Assembly: GCA_903854805.1 (NCBI GenBank)
Contig: CAINXK010000233.1
Location: forward strand, 1-7,937
From: an uncultured Anaerolineae bacterium
GTDB taxonomy: Bacteria > Chloroflexota > Anaerolineae > Anaerolineales > Villigracilaceae
Direction of reading: 5' to 3'
DNA: 7,937 nucleotides
The notes under the pieces are model-generated. The model was not told where the DNA came from. It saw only the letters and a list, made by a program, of their open reading frames with translations, and ran no database searches. Shown in pieces: positions 6,830 to 7,937 of this stretch (positions are counted from its first letter, which is position 1; every line of letters starts with the position of its first letter). Position numbers and translations under genes: made by a program.

Positions 6830-6852
6830 CGGGAGACTTGTTTCGTCTCCCG
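6830..6852 (-). terminator. Perfect 8-bp hairpin between permease and ATPase genes (weak terminator or intercistronic stem)
   Basis: On the minus strand CGGGAGAC, a 7-nt loop (GAAACAA) and GTCTCCCG form a perfect stem with a GC-rich base, followed by TTTATATTC. The U-run is short and broken, so termination may be partial. The stem lies 8 nt beyond the permease stop and 16 nt before the ATPase ATG. It could reduce ATPase expression relative to the permease, or protect the permease mRNA end. In the plus direction the stem is followed by CTTAATTTTT, but no plus-strand gene is present to use it. Confidence 0.6.
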
Positions 6853-6860
6853 CTTAATTT

Positions 6861-7937
6861 TTACTCTCCCAAGTCATCGTTGGGGGCAGTCTCTTTTGGA
6901 ACACCCCCTAGTTTTGGTTCAGATTTGGGTTGTAGATCAAGATATTGATCAAGGAATGTGTCTGTTTTGTGGTTTAGGGCGTTCTCAAAGTTGCCCGCCT
7001 GGGCGGGCTGTTCAAATCGCATCGGGCGGCGGAAACCAAAAAATTCCCAAAAGTGGGTAACACCGACGAGTAATTGATAGCGATATTCTTGCACACGTAA
7101 AGATTGCCACTCAACGATATTCCCCATTTGACCTTTTATCCGTGACTTTTCGCGAATGATGCGATGGATGTCTTGTGGATTACGATAACCGATTGGTGAT
7201 ATTAGCAATGCGTGTGCCATCAAAATTAACAAGGAAAGCGAAATCAGTACCACCCAACCACCCTCGGACCATTTACCTACTATCTGCCCGACGAAAACCA
7301 GCCCGGCCAGTCCAGCGGCTAGGGATGCGCCAGCCATGCCCCAACTGCGTGCTGGCCCGGTGGAGGTCTGTTTGATATGTTCGCGTATGGCAAGTCCCAT
7401 GGCCATGATTGGCATAAAAACTCCCACACCGTAATAAGGAACTGCCAAGCCTGTTTTTCCACGAACCAGTAGTTGAATTACGATTGCTGCGATGGCCGCA
7501 GCGGTTACCGGGCGCGTAAATGTACCTTTAGGGTTTCGATATACGACTGTTTCGGGAATTTCGCCGATAGCAACATTTCTCCAAGCCATGGCTTGCAGAT
7601 CTTGGTAAGCTGTCATTGATGCGGATGCGAGTAAGGCAACGGCTAGAATCTGATAAACCCAGTATAAAATGTTTCCGCTTGTACCTATCTGACTGAACCC
7701 AATGTAGGCGAGATTACCGACCAGCGAGCGTCCCAGGGTTCCATCAAATACATTGAAGTGTAAGGCAAAATAAGTTAGCAGCAGGGTAGTTATGCCACCA
7801 TAGAAAAGAAAAGATGTTTGCACAACCCGCCCAATCCCAGATTTTCCACTATAAAAATGCCACAGGCGATTCAGGCGAGGTAGGCGTTCTTTACCCCATT
7901 TGACGAAACTAGGATCAGCATCGATTACAAACTGAAG
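6861..7937 (-). CDS. APC-superfamily permease, KimA-like, C-terminal part (cut by window edge)
   Basis: The reading frame is open to the right edge of the window, giving a 358-residue C-terminal fragment. The GTG at 7821-7823 is an internal valine, not the start, because 38 sense codons precede it. About six membrane helices can be seen at fragment residues 41-60, 90-111, 143-158, 165-184, 199-220 and 225-246. A hydrophilic, probably cytoplasmic tail of about 110 residues follows (247-358). The segment VPYYGVGVFMPIMAMGLAIREH and the later GKWSEGGWVVL resemble the matching parts of KimA (YdaO), the Bacillus high-affinity K+/H+ symporter. The fragment would then hold roughly TM7-12. KimA-type proteins import K+ and are shut by c-di-AMP. 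Nearby RCK regulators and a cation pump fit K+ transport, but an amino-acid permease of the same superfamily remains possible, since the substrate-binding TM1 region lies outside the window. Confidence 0.85.
   Translation of the reverse strand, partial: LQFVIDADPSFVKWGKERLPRLNRLWHFYSGKSGIGRVVQTSFLFYGGITTLLLTYFALHFNVFDGTLGRSLVGNLAYIGFSQIGTSGNILYWVYQILAVALLASASMTAYQDLQAMAWRNVAIGEIPETVVYRNPKGTFTRPVTAAAIAAIVIQLLVRGKTGLAVPYYGVGVFMPIMAMGLAIREHIKQTSTGPARSWGMAGASLAAGLAGLVFVGQIVGKWSEGGWVVLISLSLLILMAHALLISPIGYRNPQDIHRIIREKSRIKGQMGNIVEWQSLRVQEYRYQLLVGVTHFWEFFGFRRPMRFEQPAQAGNFENALNHKTDTFLDQYLDLQPKSEPKLGGVPKETAPNDDLGE

Noticed and set aside
7821..7823. GTG as start codon of the permease
   Set aside because: The frame stays open for 38 more codons to the window edge with permease-like residues (for example RLNRLWHFYSGKSGIGRVV), so the gene is simply cut by the edge.
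1..7937. CRISPR array, transposon ends, tRNA genes or prophage genes
   Set aside because: No regular repeats, transposase motifs, cloverleaf-like sequence or phage proteins were seen on either strand.

Overview
The window looks like chromosomal DNA from a free-living bacterium. The style of the proteins (paired single-domain RCK/TrkA regulators beside an APC-type permease, and a GH3 beta-glucosidase under a LacI regulator) fits Chloroflexota, perhaps the Anaerolineae. That is a judgement by eye, not a search result. All seven genes lie on the minus strand. They are tightly packed, with no tRNA, rRNA, insertion sequence or CRISPR array. The largest non-coding stretch is 1528-1662, and it carries a promoter and operator.

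Read in the direction of transcription (right to left), the right-hand block is an ion-transport cluster. It holds the C-terminal part of an APC/KimA-like permease cut by the window edge (6861-7937), a 47-nt gap with a perfect 8-bp hairpin, and a 933-residue P2-type cation ATPase whose membrane motifs resemble Na+,K+-ATPase more than SERCA (4012-6813). Two different one-domain TrkA/RCK proteins follow (3339-3989 and 2644-3327), then a phosphotransferase of the APH/choline-kinase fold (1663-2631). The last four genes are 11 to 22 nt apart, and both RCK genes have near-perfect Shine-Dalgarno sequences, so they are probably one transcript. The inferred theme is K+/Na+ homeostasis: a K+-type permease, an ATP-driven cation pump and two nucleotide-sensing gating proteins. 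The kinase has no obvious part in it.

The left-hand block is a sugar-utilisation unit: a LacI-family repressor (514-1527) followed 40 nt later by a GH3 beta-glucosidase that runs off the left edge (1-473). A consensus-like sigma70 promoter lies upstream (-35 at 1626-1631, -10 at 1604-1609). A 14-bp palindrome at 1584-1597 overlaps the predicted transcription start and differs by one base from the CelR operator known from cellulolytic actinobacteria. The unit therefore looks like a self-repressed switch responding to cellobiose or another beta-glucoside.

No wholly new system is evident. The points most worth following are the Na+,K+-type ion-site signature in a bacterial pump next to a K+-type permease and two RCK proteins, the CelR-like operator, and the hairpin just upstream of an ATPase start that lacks a Shine-Dalgarno sequence.
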